This document shows positions 45,913 through 55,362 of a stretch of 64,000 nucleotides of DNA, piece by piece. Source of the DNA: Marinomonas arctica. GTDB taxonomy: Bacteria > Pseudomonadota > Gammaproteobacteria > Pseudomonadales > Marinomonadaceae. Each line of letters begins with the position of its first letter. Within the stretch, counting starts at the first letter, position 1. The notes under the pieces were generated by a model, which was not told the DNA's origin, did no database searches, and saw nothing but the letters and a program-made list of their open reading frames with translations. Where the stretch lies: positions 1-64,000 of the forward strand of contig NZ_QHJF01000003.1 in assembly GCF_003259225.1 (NCBI RefSeq). The letters run 5' to 3'. Made by a program: the position numbers and the translations under genes.

Positions 45913-46952
45913 GACTCACTCTCAAGCGACCAAGCTTGCCCAAGACGAACCTGATGCTGGCTGCCTAGCGTCATCGGCACATCGCTGTACGCGAGTAAGC
46001 GCTGACCATCCTTTAGCGTCAATTCAATATCGTAACGCTCGCCACGAAAAATACAGCTGTGAACGCTACCCGTCAGTGCCGACTCGTCCGCGTTGACGAA
46101 ATGAATATCTTGTGGACGCACGAGCACAGAACTGGCCGCTTTGTCCGGCGAATGTTGACGAATCAACGCGTGCAAATTGGTACCGCTCACATATTGCGCA
46201 GGCGCAACTGCAGCGACCGACAACACAGAACCTCGACCGATAAAATTTGCTAGCCAAGTGTTTCTTGGTCTTGCATACAGTTCCTGAGGTGTTCCCCATT
46301 GCACCAATTGCCCTTTATTCAGCACAGCAATTTTATCGGCCAATGACATGGCTTCGGATTGATCGTGGGTGACATACACCATAGTCGCGCCAGTACGTTT
46401 GTGAAAGGCGCGAAAGGTTTCTTCCATCGTCGCTCGCAAATGTCTATCTAAGTTAGCAAGTGGCTCGTCAAACAGCACCACATCAGGCTCGGTGACCAAA
46501 CTACGCGCCAACGCCACACGCTGACGCTGACCGCCGCTGAGTTGCGCTGGCAAACGATCGGCGTATTCTTTCAACTGAACAATATCTAACGCATCGTTAA
46601 TGCGTTTGTTACGCTCAGCTGTTGGCGTCTTCTGCACTTTAAGCGGGTAGCCGACGTTTTCTTTCACTGTCATGTGCGGCCAAAGTGCATAGGACTGAAA
46701 CACCATGCCGAAGTTTCTTTCTTCTGTTGGCACATGACGTGTCGAACTGGAAAGACAGTCATCACCATGAATGATTTGACCACCTGAAACGTTTTCAAAT
46801 CCTGCCAGCATTCTTAAAATGGTCGATTTACCACAGCCGCTTGGCCCGAGTAAGGCGACAAACTCACCTGGCTCAATGGTTAAATTCAAACCTTTTACAA
46901 CCGGCGCACCATGAAAAGATTTTTCAACGCCATCCAATATTAACCGTGCCAT
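45909..46952 (-). CDS. AfuC/FbpC-type ABC transporter ATPase
   Basis: A 347-residue ATPase with Walker [18 protein letters not shown] signature, DVVLFDEPLANLD Walker B, VTHDQ switch and a C-terminal TOBE-like domain. It belongs to the iron/phosphonate/hexose-phosphate uptake class (FbpC, PhnT, AfuC). Overlaps the permease by 13 nt and the MBL gene by 4 nt. Its partner binding protein is of the AfuA/FbpA type. The substrate is discussed under findings. Confidence 0.87.
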   Translation of the reverse strand: MARLILDGVEKSFHGAPVVKGLNLTIEPGEFVALLGPSGCGKSTILRMLAGFENVSGGQIIHGDDCLSSSTRHVPTEERNFGMVFQSYALWPHMTVKENVGYPLKVQKTPTAERNKRINDALDIVQLKEYADRLPAQLSGGQRQRVALARSLVTEPDVVLFDEPLANLDRHLRATMEETFRAFHKRTGATMVYVTHDQSEAMSLADKIAVLNKGQLVQWGTPQELYARPRNTWLANFIGRGSVLSVAAVAPAQYVSGTNLHALIRQHSPDKAASSVLVRPQDIHFVNADESALTGSVHSCIFRGERYDIELTLKDGQRLLAYSDVPMTLGSQHQVRLGQAWSLESES

Positions 46953-48667
46953 GGAATCACTCCTTTGGGCAGACGAGGGGCAAACAGACTCAATAAACTC
47001 ATTAGCCCTGCGACCAGTAACACCACCAGCACAGCAATGGCCGAGGCCAACACACTGTCGCCACTTTCATCAAGATTAAAAATCAACACACCGAGGGTTT
47101 CATTGCCTGCGCTCCACAACAAAGCCGATACCGTCAGCTCGTTAATGGAAATCAAAAACACGAATAAGCCGCCGGCAAAAAAGGCCGGTGCAGTGAGCGG
47201 TAAAATGATGTCAATCAGGCGCTGTATCGGCCTTGCGCCTGCCAATTGAGCGGCTTCTTCTAAAGCCGGATCAAGCTGCGACATAGCGCTTAATACTGGC
47301 TTCAAACAGACACTCAAAAAACACGAAAGATACGCCAAGAAAATAATGCCCAACGTGCCGTACAAGCTAACCTCTATAAAAGGCAAAGGCTTGGCGAACA
47401 ACAAAATAAAAGCAATGGCTAAGACGATGCCGGGGATGGCATAAGGCACTTCGATCAAACTGGCGATCACCGCTCTGGTGCGCATTGGCAAACGCATCAA
47501 CAAATAGCCTAATGGCAAAGACACCAGCATCAAGACTAATGCACTGAAAAAAGCCAAAAACGCGCTGTTTTCGAAAGCTCTGGAAGTAACGCCTTGCCGC
47601 CCAATCATTTCGTAAAATGCAGCAAAAGTAAGGGTATCCGCGTTCAATGGCATGCCGAGAGCTGGCACCAGTGAGCTGACAATCAAAGCAAATAGCGGGG
47701 CAACCAAGATAAAACACAATACCAATGCCAACAGAATTTCGAGGGGCAAACGCCATTGCTTAAGACGAAAAGACAGCGACTGCGCGGTGTGACCTAACAA
47801 GGCATAACGACTGCGTTGCTGTAGCCATTGCTGTAACAACATGCCTGCTAGCACCAACAAGGCAATCATCATCGACAAGCCCGCCACTTGGCTCAGCATA
47901 TCGTGTCCAAATCCTGCCATTTGCTGATAAATCAAGGTGGGTAAAACGATGTAACCTGCCGGAATTCCTAACATCGCCGGAATACCAAAATTACCCAAAG
48001 AAGAAACAAAGGCTAACGCGGCACCAGCGATAATCGCACTGCGACACAAAGGCAGGATGATATCGACCCAAATTCGAAACTGAGAAGCACGAGATAGTTG
48101 AGCCGCTTCGAATAAATCCTGTGGCAATGAAATAAGCTGAGTACGCAGTGCCAAAAACACCAAGGGCGCACTTTGTATACCAAGCAGTAAAGCAATGCCT
48201 TCCGCCGAATACATTGGCTGTGGGCTGCCCAACGCAGGCGCTATGCCTAGCGTGTTTAAAATTGGGCTCGCTGGGCCAAACAGTTGCAACCAACTCAACG
48301 CCGTCACTTGTGGCGGAATCATCATCGGCAACATAAAACAAAATACCCAAATGGCGCGACCACGAATATTCGTTAACGTCACCACAAAGCCAAAGCCGCA
48401 ACCTAAAATCACCGCGATGAGCGTCCCTAACCCTGAGGTGTAAAAACTATGGCGTAATGCCGTCCAAGTCCGCTCACTTTTAAGTACTTCTGCCATAGGG
48501 GAAGACGTAGAAAAAGTCGTATGACTTAAGGCTTCTACCAATAAACGCAGGCTAGGTAATAGGCTTAACGTTGCGATCAATACAAAGAGTCCAATGGACA
48601 ACCAGCGTAGCTGGCTATCCATGGAGGCTCCATCCATAAAACGTCTTTTTAATAACGAAGGTGTCAT
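46940..48667 (-). CDS. Fused two-domain ABC permease (FbpB/AfuB type)
   Basis: A 575-residue permease in which two BPD_transp_1 halves are fused: coupling loops EAAQLSRASQFRIWVDIILP (about 192-211) and EEAAQLAGARPIQRLIDIIL (about 475-494), about twelve helices in all. Double permeases of this length occur in FbpB and AfuB, where one chain forms the whole pore. It starts 5 nt after the binding protein stop and overlaps the ATPase start, so the four products are made together. Confidence 0.87.
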   Translation of the reverse strand: MTPSLLKRRFMDGASMDSQLRWLSIGLFVLIATLSLLPSLRLLVEALSHTTFSTSSPMAEVLKSERTWTALRHSFYTSGLGTLIAVILGCGFGFVVTLTNIRGRAIWVFCFMLPMMIPPQVTALSWLQLFGPASPILNTLGIAPALGSPQPMYSAEGIALLLGIQSAPLVFLALRTQLISLPQDLFEAAQLSRASQFRIWVDIILPLCRSAIIAGAALAFVSSLGNFGIPAMLGIPAGYIVLPTLIYQQMAGFGHDMLSQVAGLSMMIALLVLAGMLLQQWLQQRSRYALLGHTAQSLSFRLKQWRLPLEILLALVLCFILVAPLFALIVSSLVPALGMPLNADTLTFAAFYEMIGRQGVTSRAFENSAFLAFFSALVLMLVSLPLGYLLMRLPMRTRAVIASLIEVPYAIPGIVLAIAFILLFAKPLPFIEVSLYGTLGIIFLAYLSCFLSVCLKPVLSAMSQLDPALEEAAQLAGARPIQRLIDIILPLTAPAFFAGGLFVFLISINELTVSALLWSAGNETLGVLIFNLDESGDSVLASAIAVLVVLLVAGLMSLLSLFAPRLPKGVIPWHG

Positions 48668-48672
48668 CTTTC

Positions 48673-49650
48673 TTAACCTTCAAAGATCTTGCTAAAGCGC
48701 TCTTTATTCGCTTCACTATTTTCGAGAGTTTTTGCCGCATCAAATGGCATTAACTGAATATTTTCTCGCTTAGGAAAACCTTCGGGTACGCCAATATCAC
48801 GTCGAGCTGGCAAATAACCCTGCTCTAGCACCAAAGCTTGGCCTTCTTTCGATAAGAGGAAGTCGACAAAGCGCTTCGCTGCGGCTTTGTTTTTGGCTTC
48901 TTTCATGATCGCCACGGGCTCAGTAACCATGGTGACGCCCGTTTTAGGAAAGATAAATTCAATCGGAGAACCTTTCGCCGCTTCACGAATCGCCAAGAAA
49001 TCCACAATCACGCCATAAGGCTTAGTCCCTGATGCCACCGCTTTTAGTACACCGCCATTGCCGCCTTGCGCCATCGCTCCATTGGCATGTAATTGCTCGA
49101 AATAATCCCAGCCTAATGATTTATCATCTGTTAACGTCGCAAGGTGAATCAGTGCGGCACCGGAATACAATGGGCTTGGCATCGACACTTGATTTTTGTA
49201 TTCAGGCTTGACGAAATCGGCCCAATCCGTTGGATGTTGTGGCGCTTGTTTATGACGAACAATACCCGTGGTGATCAGTTTCGTGCCGTAATAATAGCCC
49301 TCTTCACTGTACAAGCTATTTTCGTACTGATCTCGCTCAGGACTCACATATGGAAGCAAATAACCCTCATTCACCATGGATTCCATAGTGACACTATCGG
49401 CAATAAGCAATACATCGGGTTTCACCACACCAGAAGACAGCTCTGCACGCAGTTTAGTCATCAATTGGGTCGTGCCATCACGAACCCATTCTACCTTGAT
49501 ATTTGGATTAGCGGCTTCAAACGCATCCACCGTCATTTGCGCATCTTTGTTTGGCTGACTGGTATACAAGGTCAAAACATCTTGAGCTAGAGCTGATAAG
49601 GGAAAGATCAGTGACGCAGCACACAGTAATAATGTTTTCTTAACGGTCAT
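48673..49650 (-). CDS. AfuA/FbpA-type periplasmic binding protein
   Basis: A 325-residue binding protein with signal peptide KKTLLLCAASLIFPLSALA. Features: LTLYTSQPNKDAQMTVDAFE at the mature start, RAELSSGVVKPDVLLIADSV, and a C-terminal LLSKEGQALVLEQGYLPARR. This is the class 1/2 family that includes Fe(III)-binding FbpA and hexose-phosphate-binding AfuA. It lacks the tyrosine pair that FbpA uses for iron near the C-terminus as far as I can see, favouring an organic or phosphate ligand. The ATG at 49650 begins the signal peptide. Opens the operon; a DeoR gene diverges from it. Confidence 0.83.
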   Translation of the reverse strand: MTVKKTLLLCAASLIFPLSALAQDVLTLYTSQPNKDAQMTVDAFEAANPNIKVEWVRDGTTQLMTKLRAELSSGVVKPDVLLIADSVTMESMVNEGYLLPYVSPERDQYENSLYSEEGYYYGTKLITTGIVRHKQAPQHPTDWADFVKPEYKNQVSMPSPLYSGAALIHLATLTDDKSLGWDYFEQLHANGAMAQGGNGGVLKAVASGTKPYGVIVDFLAIREAAKGSPIEFIFPKTGVTMVTEPVAIMKEAKNKAAAKRFVDFLLSKEGQALVLEQGYLPARRDIGVPEGFPKRENIQLMPFDAAKTLENSEANKERFSKIFEG

Positions 49651-49712
49651 GTGAAAACTCTCTGTTCGATAAGGGAGTTGCAACAATACCGACATACTTT
49701 GACATTATAGTG

Positions 49713-49751
49713 ACGAAATACTTTCGTTTAGTAATGGTTTGCTTTCGTTTC
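49713..49751. promoter_or_regulatory. Candidate DeoR operator
   Basis: In the 128-bp gap between the binding-protein gene and the divergent DeoR gene there is a perfect palindrome ACGAAA-TAC-TTTCGT (49713-49727). A second half-site CTTTCGTTT repeats at 49742-49750 after 20 bp. DeoR proteins typically bind repeated TTTCG-type half-sites near their own promoters, so this is the likely shared operator. Binding is predicted only. Confidence 0.5.
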
Positions 49752-49778
49752 GAGAGCTGAGGTTAAGAGCCGTATTAT

Positions 49779-50528
49779 ATGAATAAACGTCACTATGACA
49801 TTGTTCAATGGGTAAACAAACATGGACGACAAACCCTACAATCCACTGCAGATGAATTTGGCGTCTCGGTCCAAACTATCCGCTCAGATATTAGGATATT
49901 GGCCGAAAAAGGCTTAGTGCTTCGCAGTCACGGAGAAGTGATTCCTTTTCCTCATCGTGAAAATGTCAGCTTTGATCAACGGCGAATTCGTAATGCCATT
50001 GGTAAAAAACATATCGCTAATTTATGCATTAGCAAAATAGCGGACTACCAATCTATTTTTCTAGGCAGTGGTTCTAGCGTCGCCGACGTCGCCAGTCAGT
50101 TAAACGCCTTTCAAGGCCTGCAGGTGATGACCACGAATTTGCATGCTGCCCGCAATTTATGCGAACACCCAGACTGTGAACTGACCATTTCAGGCGGACG
50201 AGTACGAATGCGAGATCAAGATGTTATCGGGGGCGATGCCATGATGTTTTTCCAACGCTACCGGGCAGATATAGGGATATTTTCCGTCGCAACCGTCAAT
50301 AAACACGGAAATTTATTTGATTTCACTGATGATGAGGTGATGGCAAGACAAGCCCTCGTTGAGCATTGCCATTATCGCATTTTGGTTATCGACAGCACAA
50401 AATTTGAAAAAGAATCACGCTGTTTATGGGGGAAAATGAGTGATTATGACTGTGTCATTACTGATCAAAAACCATCGTCATCCCTATTAAGCATGCTGCA
50501 TTATCAGGGGGTAGAGATATTGTATTAA
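49779..50528 (+). CDS. DeoR-family transcriptional repressor
   Basis: A 249-residue DeoR regulator. Its HTH is at about 5-55 (STADEFGVSVQTIRSDIRIL). The sensor domain is the phosphosugar-binding DeoRC type with FLGSGSSVADVASQL, TTNLHAARNL, SGGRVRMRDQDVIGG and VIDSTKFEK. DeoRC proteins respond to phosphorylated sugars, which agrees with a transporter-phosphatase operon for a phosphate ester. It is divergent from that operon and presumably represses it and itself. Confidence 0.87.
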   Translation: MNKRHYDIVQWVNKHGRQTLQSTADEFGVSVQTIRSDIRILAEKGLVLRSHGEVIPFPHRENVSFDQRRIRNAIGKKHIANLCISKIADYQSIFLGSGSSVADVASQLNAFQGLQVMTTNLHAARNLCEHPDCELTISGGRVRMRDQDVIGGDAMMFFQRYRADIGIFSVATVNKHGNLFDFTDDEVMARQALVEHCHYRILVIDSTKFEKESRCLWGKMSDYDCVITDQKPSSSLLSMLHYQGVEILY

Positions 50529-50640
50529 GCGAATCCCATTGAAATAAAGAGACACTAAAAATGGATTTAAGTGCATGAATGCAGAGCTACCAAGCACGAT
50601 TGTTACAATTTGTGCAAAAAATGCGCTTGATCTCTTTGTT

Positions 50641-50664
50641 TATATAAGACTATTGTCTTATATA
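50641..50664. promoter_or_regulatory. Perfect palindrome upstream of the dCache chemoreceptor
   Basis: TATATAAGAC-TATT-GTCTTATATA is a 10-bp perfect inverted repeat with a 4-bp spacer, 33 bp before the chemoreceptor ATG. Its position and length suit either an operator or a short 5' hairpin. The binding protein is unknown. Confidence 0.45.
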
Positions 50665-50696
50665 CCCCTACCCAAGTTGCAAAAATTGAGGTTGTT

Positions 50697-52682
50697 ATGA
50701 CGTCACCGATGAGAATTCGACAACAAATAAATATTGGCTTAATCGCCATACTCTTACTCGCACTTGCTAGCATTTACCTTGTAATAGAAACGAAAGTAAA
50801 ACCCGACCTCACCGCCGAACGACAAAGACAAATCTCGGTAAACCAAAAGGCACTGACCGAGTTACTCAGCGCCAAGTTAGAAAAAATCCAATTACTCACC
50901 AGCACCCTCGCTTTAGCCAGCACTGAACTCCCCAAAGACGACGCGCTATTCAAACAAGTCTTTCCCAACATCATTAATAACCACGATGACAAAAGTATCG
51001 CCGGGGGTGGTATCTGGCCGGAGCCTTCTGCGTTTACACCGGGAACGGAACGCCGTAGTTTCTTCTGGGGACGTGATGGCTCTAAGATGAGCTTTCTAGA
51101 CGATTACAATGATCCAGCGGGATCTGGCTATCACAACGAAGGTTGGTACACCGTTGGCAGAACCTCGCCAGTCAATCGTTGTGCTTGGTCTGAGGCCTAT
51201 ATAGACCCTGTTACCAATATTCCTATGGTGACTTGTACGATCCCAATGAAGGAAAACAACACGTTTACCGGTGTCACAACGGTCGATATGATGTTGGATG
51301 GCATTACCAAAGCACTTGAGCTTTATGGTGCCGAAAATCAGGGTTATGTCTTCGCCATTGACCAAACAGGACAGGTACTTAGCTTTCCGAAAGACAAGAT
51401 TAATTTGGTAAAAAGCGATGGCAGCATGTTAACGGCCACCGAGCTTGGCAATCAGCTACCATGGTTAAAACCCGCTTTAGTAAAAATGGGCAACGTAGAG
51501 CAAGTGATCACGATTGAACATGATGAAATTTTAGACGGTGCTGCTTACGTGGATCTGGTTAAGCACCCACAAACGGGCTGGACAATTGGTTTGGTTGTTC
51601 CCAAGGCGCGAATGACGGAAATTGCAGAAAGCATGGGATTATTCCTCATGATGGTGATTGGCGCCTTGTTAATCATTGTCAGTATTATTGCTGCGTCCTT
51701 TTTCCGCAGTCTACTTGGACAGATTACTCAAACCACCAAACAGATCCAAGAACTTGCTGATGGTGGCAGCATTCAAGCTCTTAACGTGGGTAAATTGAAT
51801 GAATTAGGGGATCTTCGCCAAGCGGTAAATGCGTATGGCGATAAACTGAAAAATTTATTAGAGCAAATTCACACCGAGTCAGCCAATCTGGTTGCTGACG
51901 CCGGGCGTCTCAGTAAATTCAGTAACGATTTCCTCAATAAAGCCAACAGTCTAAGTGATGAAAATACGACCTTAGCCGCGGCGACGGAAGAACTCGGTGC
52001 CACCTCTCACGACGTTGCCATGTACGCCAACGAAACCAAAGAAACCGTTGAGCGTATCCACAAAGACGTGCGCAATAGCGGCAAAGAAATGAACACAGTG
52101 ATTGAGACAATGCGCTCTTTAACCAGCGCCATGACGCAAGCACAAACAAATATCCTGCAATTAGACGAAGACAGCCGCCGCGCGAACGGCATGTTAAGTG
52201 TGATCCGTGACATTGCAGAACAAACCAACTTATTGGCACTTAATGCCGCTATCGAAGCCGCACGAGCGGGTGAAACAGGCCGAGGCTTTGCTGTGGTCGC
52301 CGACGAAGTGCGTAATCTTGCGGCGAAAAGTGAGAGCTCTGCCGTGGAAATAGAGCAGGTTCTAGGACGCCTACAAGTGGCATCAAAAGAGTCTGTCAGC
52401 TCCATGGAATTGGGTCACAGCGAAACCGAACGAGCGGTAGCAACGGCAGAATCTACCGCGGCTCATTTGCAGCAGGTCGTCGATGCGTTCTCGCAAATTA
52501 CCGATCAAGCAACACAGATTTCTGTGGCAGCGGGCGAACAACAAAAAGTGTCACAGGACCTCAGCATGTTCGTGTCACGTTTGCAGGAGCTGACTGGCAG
52601 TAATGCCAGCGACTCCAGCCAGCTTAGTCGTATGAGCCAAGAAATAGACGCCATCGCTAAACGATTAAACGCGTTAAAATAA
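50697..52682 (+). CDS. Chemoreceptor with dCache-type sensor
   Basis: A 661-residue transmembrane methyl-accepting chemotaxis protein. TM1 is at about 8-30. A large periplasmic domain of dCache type ([46 protein letters not shown]) spans about 35-310, TM2 about 313-335, and a HAMP-like linker and signalling domain ([25 protein letters not shown]) follow. dCache receptors often bind amino acids, organic acids or amines. No CheR pentapeptide tail. It is monocistronic, with a strong terminator after it that also serves the convergent aldehyde dehydrogenase gene. Confidence 0.87.
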   Translation: MTSPMRIRQQINIGLIAILLLALASIYLVIETKVKPDLTAERQRQISVNQKALTELLSAKLEKIQLLTSTLALASTELPKDDALFKQVFPNIINNHDDKSIAGGGIWPEPSAFTPGTERRSFFWGRDGSKMSFLDDYNDPAGSGYHNEGWYTVGRTSPVNRCAWSEAYIDPVTNIPMVTCTIPMKENNTFTGVTTVDMMLDGITKALELYGAENQGYVFAIDQTGQVLSFPKDKINLVKSDGSMLTATELGNQLPWLKPALVKMGNVEQVITIEHDEILDGAAYVDLVKHPQTGWTIGLVVPKARMTEIAESMGLFLMMVIGALLIIVSIIAASFFRSLLGQITQTTKQIQELADGGSIQALNVGKLNELGDLRQAVNAYGDKLKNLLEQIHTESANLVADAGRLSKFSNDFLNKANSLSDENTTLAAATEELGATSHDVAMYANETKETVERIHKDVRNSGKEMNTVIETMRSLTSAMTQAQTNILQLDEDSRRANGMLSVIRDIAEQTNLLALNAAIEAARAGETGRGFAVVADEVRNLAAKSESSAVEIEQVLGRLQVASKESVSSMELGHSETERAVATAESTAAHLQQVVDAFSQITDQATQISVAAGEQQKVSQDLSMFVSRLQELTGSNASDSSQLSRMSQEIDAIAKRLNALK

Positions 52683-52701
52683 ACGTCTAATCTGCACTGA
52701 A

Positions 52702-52737
52702 AACCATGATGATGTCACCATCATCATGGTTTTTTAT
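52702..52737. terminator. Bidirectional terminator between convergent genes
   Basis: A perfect 13-bp stem AACCATGATGATG / CATCATCATGGTT with the small loop TCAC is followed by TTTTTT on the plus strand, 20 bp after the chemoreceptor stop. It lies at the end of the convergent aldehyde dehydrogenase gene; the minus strand has only a short T-run. Confidence 0.85.
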
Positions 52738-54161
52738 CATAAAAAGCGCCAAAATTTGGCCATGAAACGATGGATGGGACGTCGATAAGGCGGCCGCAGT
52801 AAAGCGAGAATATTCTTGCCGCGTTTGCTTAACACCGACTTACCGTGGGAAAACGTTCGAAAACCTTCTTCGGCATGGTAAGCGCCCATTCCCGATGCAC
52901 CAATACCACCAAACGGCAAGTCAGCCTGTGCCACTTGCACCAACGTGTGATTGATCACCAAACTGCCACTTACTATGCGAGCCTCACAAAGTCGTTGGTC
53001 TTCTGTCTGCTGGGTAAATAAATACAGGGCCAAAGGTCGTGGCCGCTGATGAATGTAAGACAGCGCTTCTTCCAAGTCGCTATACAATAAAATGGGTAAC
53101 AAGGGCCCAAAGAGCTCATCTTGCATGACACGCAGGTCATCGGTTGGTTGATGTATAACGTGCAAGGCTAATTTGCCATCACTTTGTGCTGGCCCTTGCG
53201 ACATCAGGTTGTCGCATTCGATCCCAGCGGCCCCTGCTTCCTCTAAATAGCCTTGTAGGCGATCCAGTTGACGGGGGTTAATCAAACTCGTGTAATCAGG
53301 GCTCAGAACGCCCTCAGGGTAATAAGCTAAAAGCTCCTGCTTTATGTACTCGATTAAGGTCTGTTTTTGATCGGCATGGCACATGATGTAATCGGGCGCC
53401 ACACAGGTTTGACCGGCGTTGAGCATTTTACCAAACACCAATTTTTTCGCGGTATCGCTCAAATCCGCTGACGGTGCCACCAGCAGTGGAGACTTTCCCC
53501 CTAATTCAAGTGTCACAGGTGTTAAGTTTTCTGCGGCATTGCGCATCACAATACGTCCGACCGATGTAGAGCCTGTAAACAATAAATGATCGAATGGTAA
53601 CAAACTAAAGCGATTAGCAAGGTCTGCTTCGCCTTCCACCATCTCAATCCAGTTTTCACCCAACGCGCGATCCAATATTTCGCGCAGTACTTTATTGGTT
53701 TCTGGACAATATTCCGACACCTTGAGCATCACTCGATTACCCGCTGCCAACGCTCCGATTAAGGGACCAAGACAAAGTAAAACAGGATAATTCCAAGGTG
53801 AAATCACGCCAACAACCCCTTTGGGTTGATAGATGACCTTGGCTTTGGCAGGTAAGGTGCTAATGTGTAAACGACGTTTGGATGGCCGCATCCATGTTTT
53901 CAGGTGGCGCTTGGCGTGTTTTATTTCACCCAATACAGGTATCAGTTCTAATAGTCGAGATTCTTCATGAGCTCGATGCCCAAAGTCTTTCTGAAGTGCG
54001 CTTAATAGTGATGCTTCCGAACGTAATAGTGCCGCCTCCAAACGCTTGAGACACTGTCGGCGCTCGTCAGCGGTCGGAAAAGACGCTCGTTGAGCGATGG
54101 CTTTTAGGCGTGTAAACGCCGCCAACATGTCGTCTTGATGATAAGACCGTTCAAGCGCCAT
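52737..54161 (-). CDS. Coniferyl-type aldehyde dehydrogenase
   Basis: A 474-residue aldehyde dehydrogenase of the class-3/coniferyl-aldehyde type. The catalytic Cys lies in NAGQTCVAPDY, the active Glu in LELGGKSP, and the NAD+ fold contains GVVGVISPWNYPV and FTGSTSVGR. The C-terminal tail is hydrophobic and basic (LLRPPYRRPIHRFMAKFWRFL), as in membrane-associated fatty-aldehyde enzymes. The ATG at 54161 follows GGAGG by 5 nt; the ATG 24 bases upstream would put the ribosome-binding site inside the gene. Substrate: aromatic or fatty aldehyde, not decided. Confidence 0.83.
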   Translation of the reverse strand: MALERSYHQDDMLAAFTRLKAIAQRASFPTADERRQCLKRLEAALLRSEASLLSALQKDFGHRAHEESRLLELIPVLGEIKHAKRHLKTWMRPSKRRLHISTLPAKAKVIYQPKGVVGVISPWNYPVLLCLGPLIGALAAGNRVMLKVSEYCPETNKVLREILDRALGENWIEMVEGEADLANRFSLLPFDHLLFTGSTSVGRIVMRNAAENLTPVTLELGGKSPLLVAPSADLSDTAKKLVFGKMLNAGQTCVAPDYIMCHADQKQTLIEYIKQELLAYYPEGVLSPDYTSLINPRQLDRLQGYLEEAGAAGIECDNLMSQGPAQSDGKLALHVIHQPTDDLRVMQDELFGPLLPILLYSDLEEALSYIHQRPRPLALYLFTQQTEDQRLCEARIVSGSLVINHTLVQVAQADLPFGGIGASGMGAYHAEEGFRTFSHGKSVLSKRGKNILALLRPPYRRPIHRFMAKFWRFL

Positions 54162-54294
54162 TTTGCCTCCCATAATACCCATCAATATGCTGCCATGTTT
54201 ACAAAACGTTTTACTCTAAACTCGACCAAATTAGCTACACTATATAATGATAAAGGCACTTTCTAGTGGCAAATAAAAAAGCAAGGAGCAAATG

Positions 54295-54915
54295 ATGGCA
54301 ACCATTCTATGTTACGGCGATTCTCTCACTTGGGGCAGTGTGCCAAATGGCGGACGTTATCCTAAACATCTACGCTGGCCAACCATACTCAATGAACTCT
54401 TGGGTAAACACCATCAAGTGATCAATTTTGGTTTACCTGGCCGAACCACTATTTGGAATGATCCTTTTTTAGAAGGCAGAAACGGCTTGTCGTATTTACA
54501 AGCCGCGCTGGAAACCTTCGGCCCCGTCGATATTTTAATCATCATGTTGGGGACGAACGATTTAAAGCGATACTTTAATGTCGGCGCCTATGAAGCCGCT
54601 AAAGGCGTAGAGAAGTTGATCGAAAAGTCAAAAATGCCAAACAACCACGGATTCCCGCATCCGAGATGCGTGGTCATAGCACCGCCAAATATCTTATCCC
54701 CAACGGGTGCAATGGCCGAGAACTTTGACGGAGCCATTGAAAAGTCTCAACATTTTCATCATTACTACCAAGATATTGCGGTTCATAACAAATGTCTTTT
54801 TCTCAACGCCGCGGGGATTTTACAACCCAGCACCATAGACGGTGTACATTTGGATACGCAAGCAAATGCACAATTGGCTCAGGCGATCCTGACTCTGATC
54901 AAAGATAAATTATAG
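54295..54915 (+). CDS. SGNH/GDSL-family hydrolase (arylesterase-like)
   Basis: A 206-residue GDSL hydrolase without signal peptide. Block I is GDSLTWGSVPNG (Ser), block III is IIMLGTNDLK and block V is DGVHLDTQ (Asp and His), so the catalytic set is complete. The pattern is that of arylesterase/TesA-like enzymes. It is divergent from the aldehyde dehydrogenase gene with about 130 bp between. The start is chosen at the second of two adjacent ATG codons, with GGAG 6 nt upstream. Confidence 0.83.
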   Translation: MATILCYGDSLTWGSVPNGGRYPKHLRWPTILNELLGKHHQVINFGLPGRTTIWNDPFLEGRNGLSYLQAALETFGPVDILIIMLGTNDLKRYFNVGAYEAAKGVEKLIEKSKMPNNHGFPHPRCVVIAPPNILSPTGAMAENFDGAIEKSQHFHHYYQDIAVHNKCLFLNAAGILQPSTIDGVHLDTQANAQLAQAILTLIKDKL

Positions 54916-55362
54916 ATATATTATTGTTTTGTAATGTTTTTTATTTTATCTAAAAATGTTATAGGCGTGGCAAAAGCGGACAAATAACCATCAGCCGAGC
55001 GTAAAACAAGACGTGTATTGATTTTTCTCATCTGCAACTGTTGACAAGATGAGGAAGATCTTCTCACACAAAAGGAAAATATAAAAATCGTATAAAATAC
55101 GCACGATTATTGACAATAATCCCCTTTTTGACGAAATATTCGCTCAGAAAAATTTTCTTGCACAAAGTTATCCACAGCTTATTTTCCGTAAGAGAACAAT
55201 AAGGCGTCTACTGAAAAAATGACCCAAATAATGAAAATACGCTTCTGTATGCTTCATTTCACGATTTTTTGTACCTCGTAATTCATCATCAAATCCGTAT
55301 GATCAGGGCATTAAATTTGTCTCTCAAATCCGTATCTGGACAACGCAGTAAGGAGAAAAGCA
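54916..55362. other. 447-bp gap with palindromes and one DnaA-box-like site
   Basis: No gene is seen. Visible structures are the 10-bp palindrome GAAGATCTTC (55054-55063), the 7-1-7 palindrome ATTATTG-A-CAATAAT (55106-55120) and one TTATCCACA (55168-55176), the consensus DnaA box. Upstream of the dehydrogenase, the palindromes could be operators. A lone DnaA-box match without a cluster, AT-rich 13-mers or neighbouring replication genes does not make an origin. Confidence 0.4.

Noticed and set aside
55168-55176. TTATCCACA as part of a chromosomal origin
   Set aside because: Only one box, no cluster, no dnaA/dnaN/parA/gidA genes near; a single consensus match is expected by chance in a genome.
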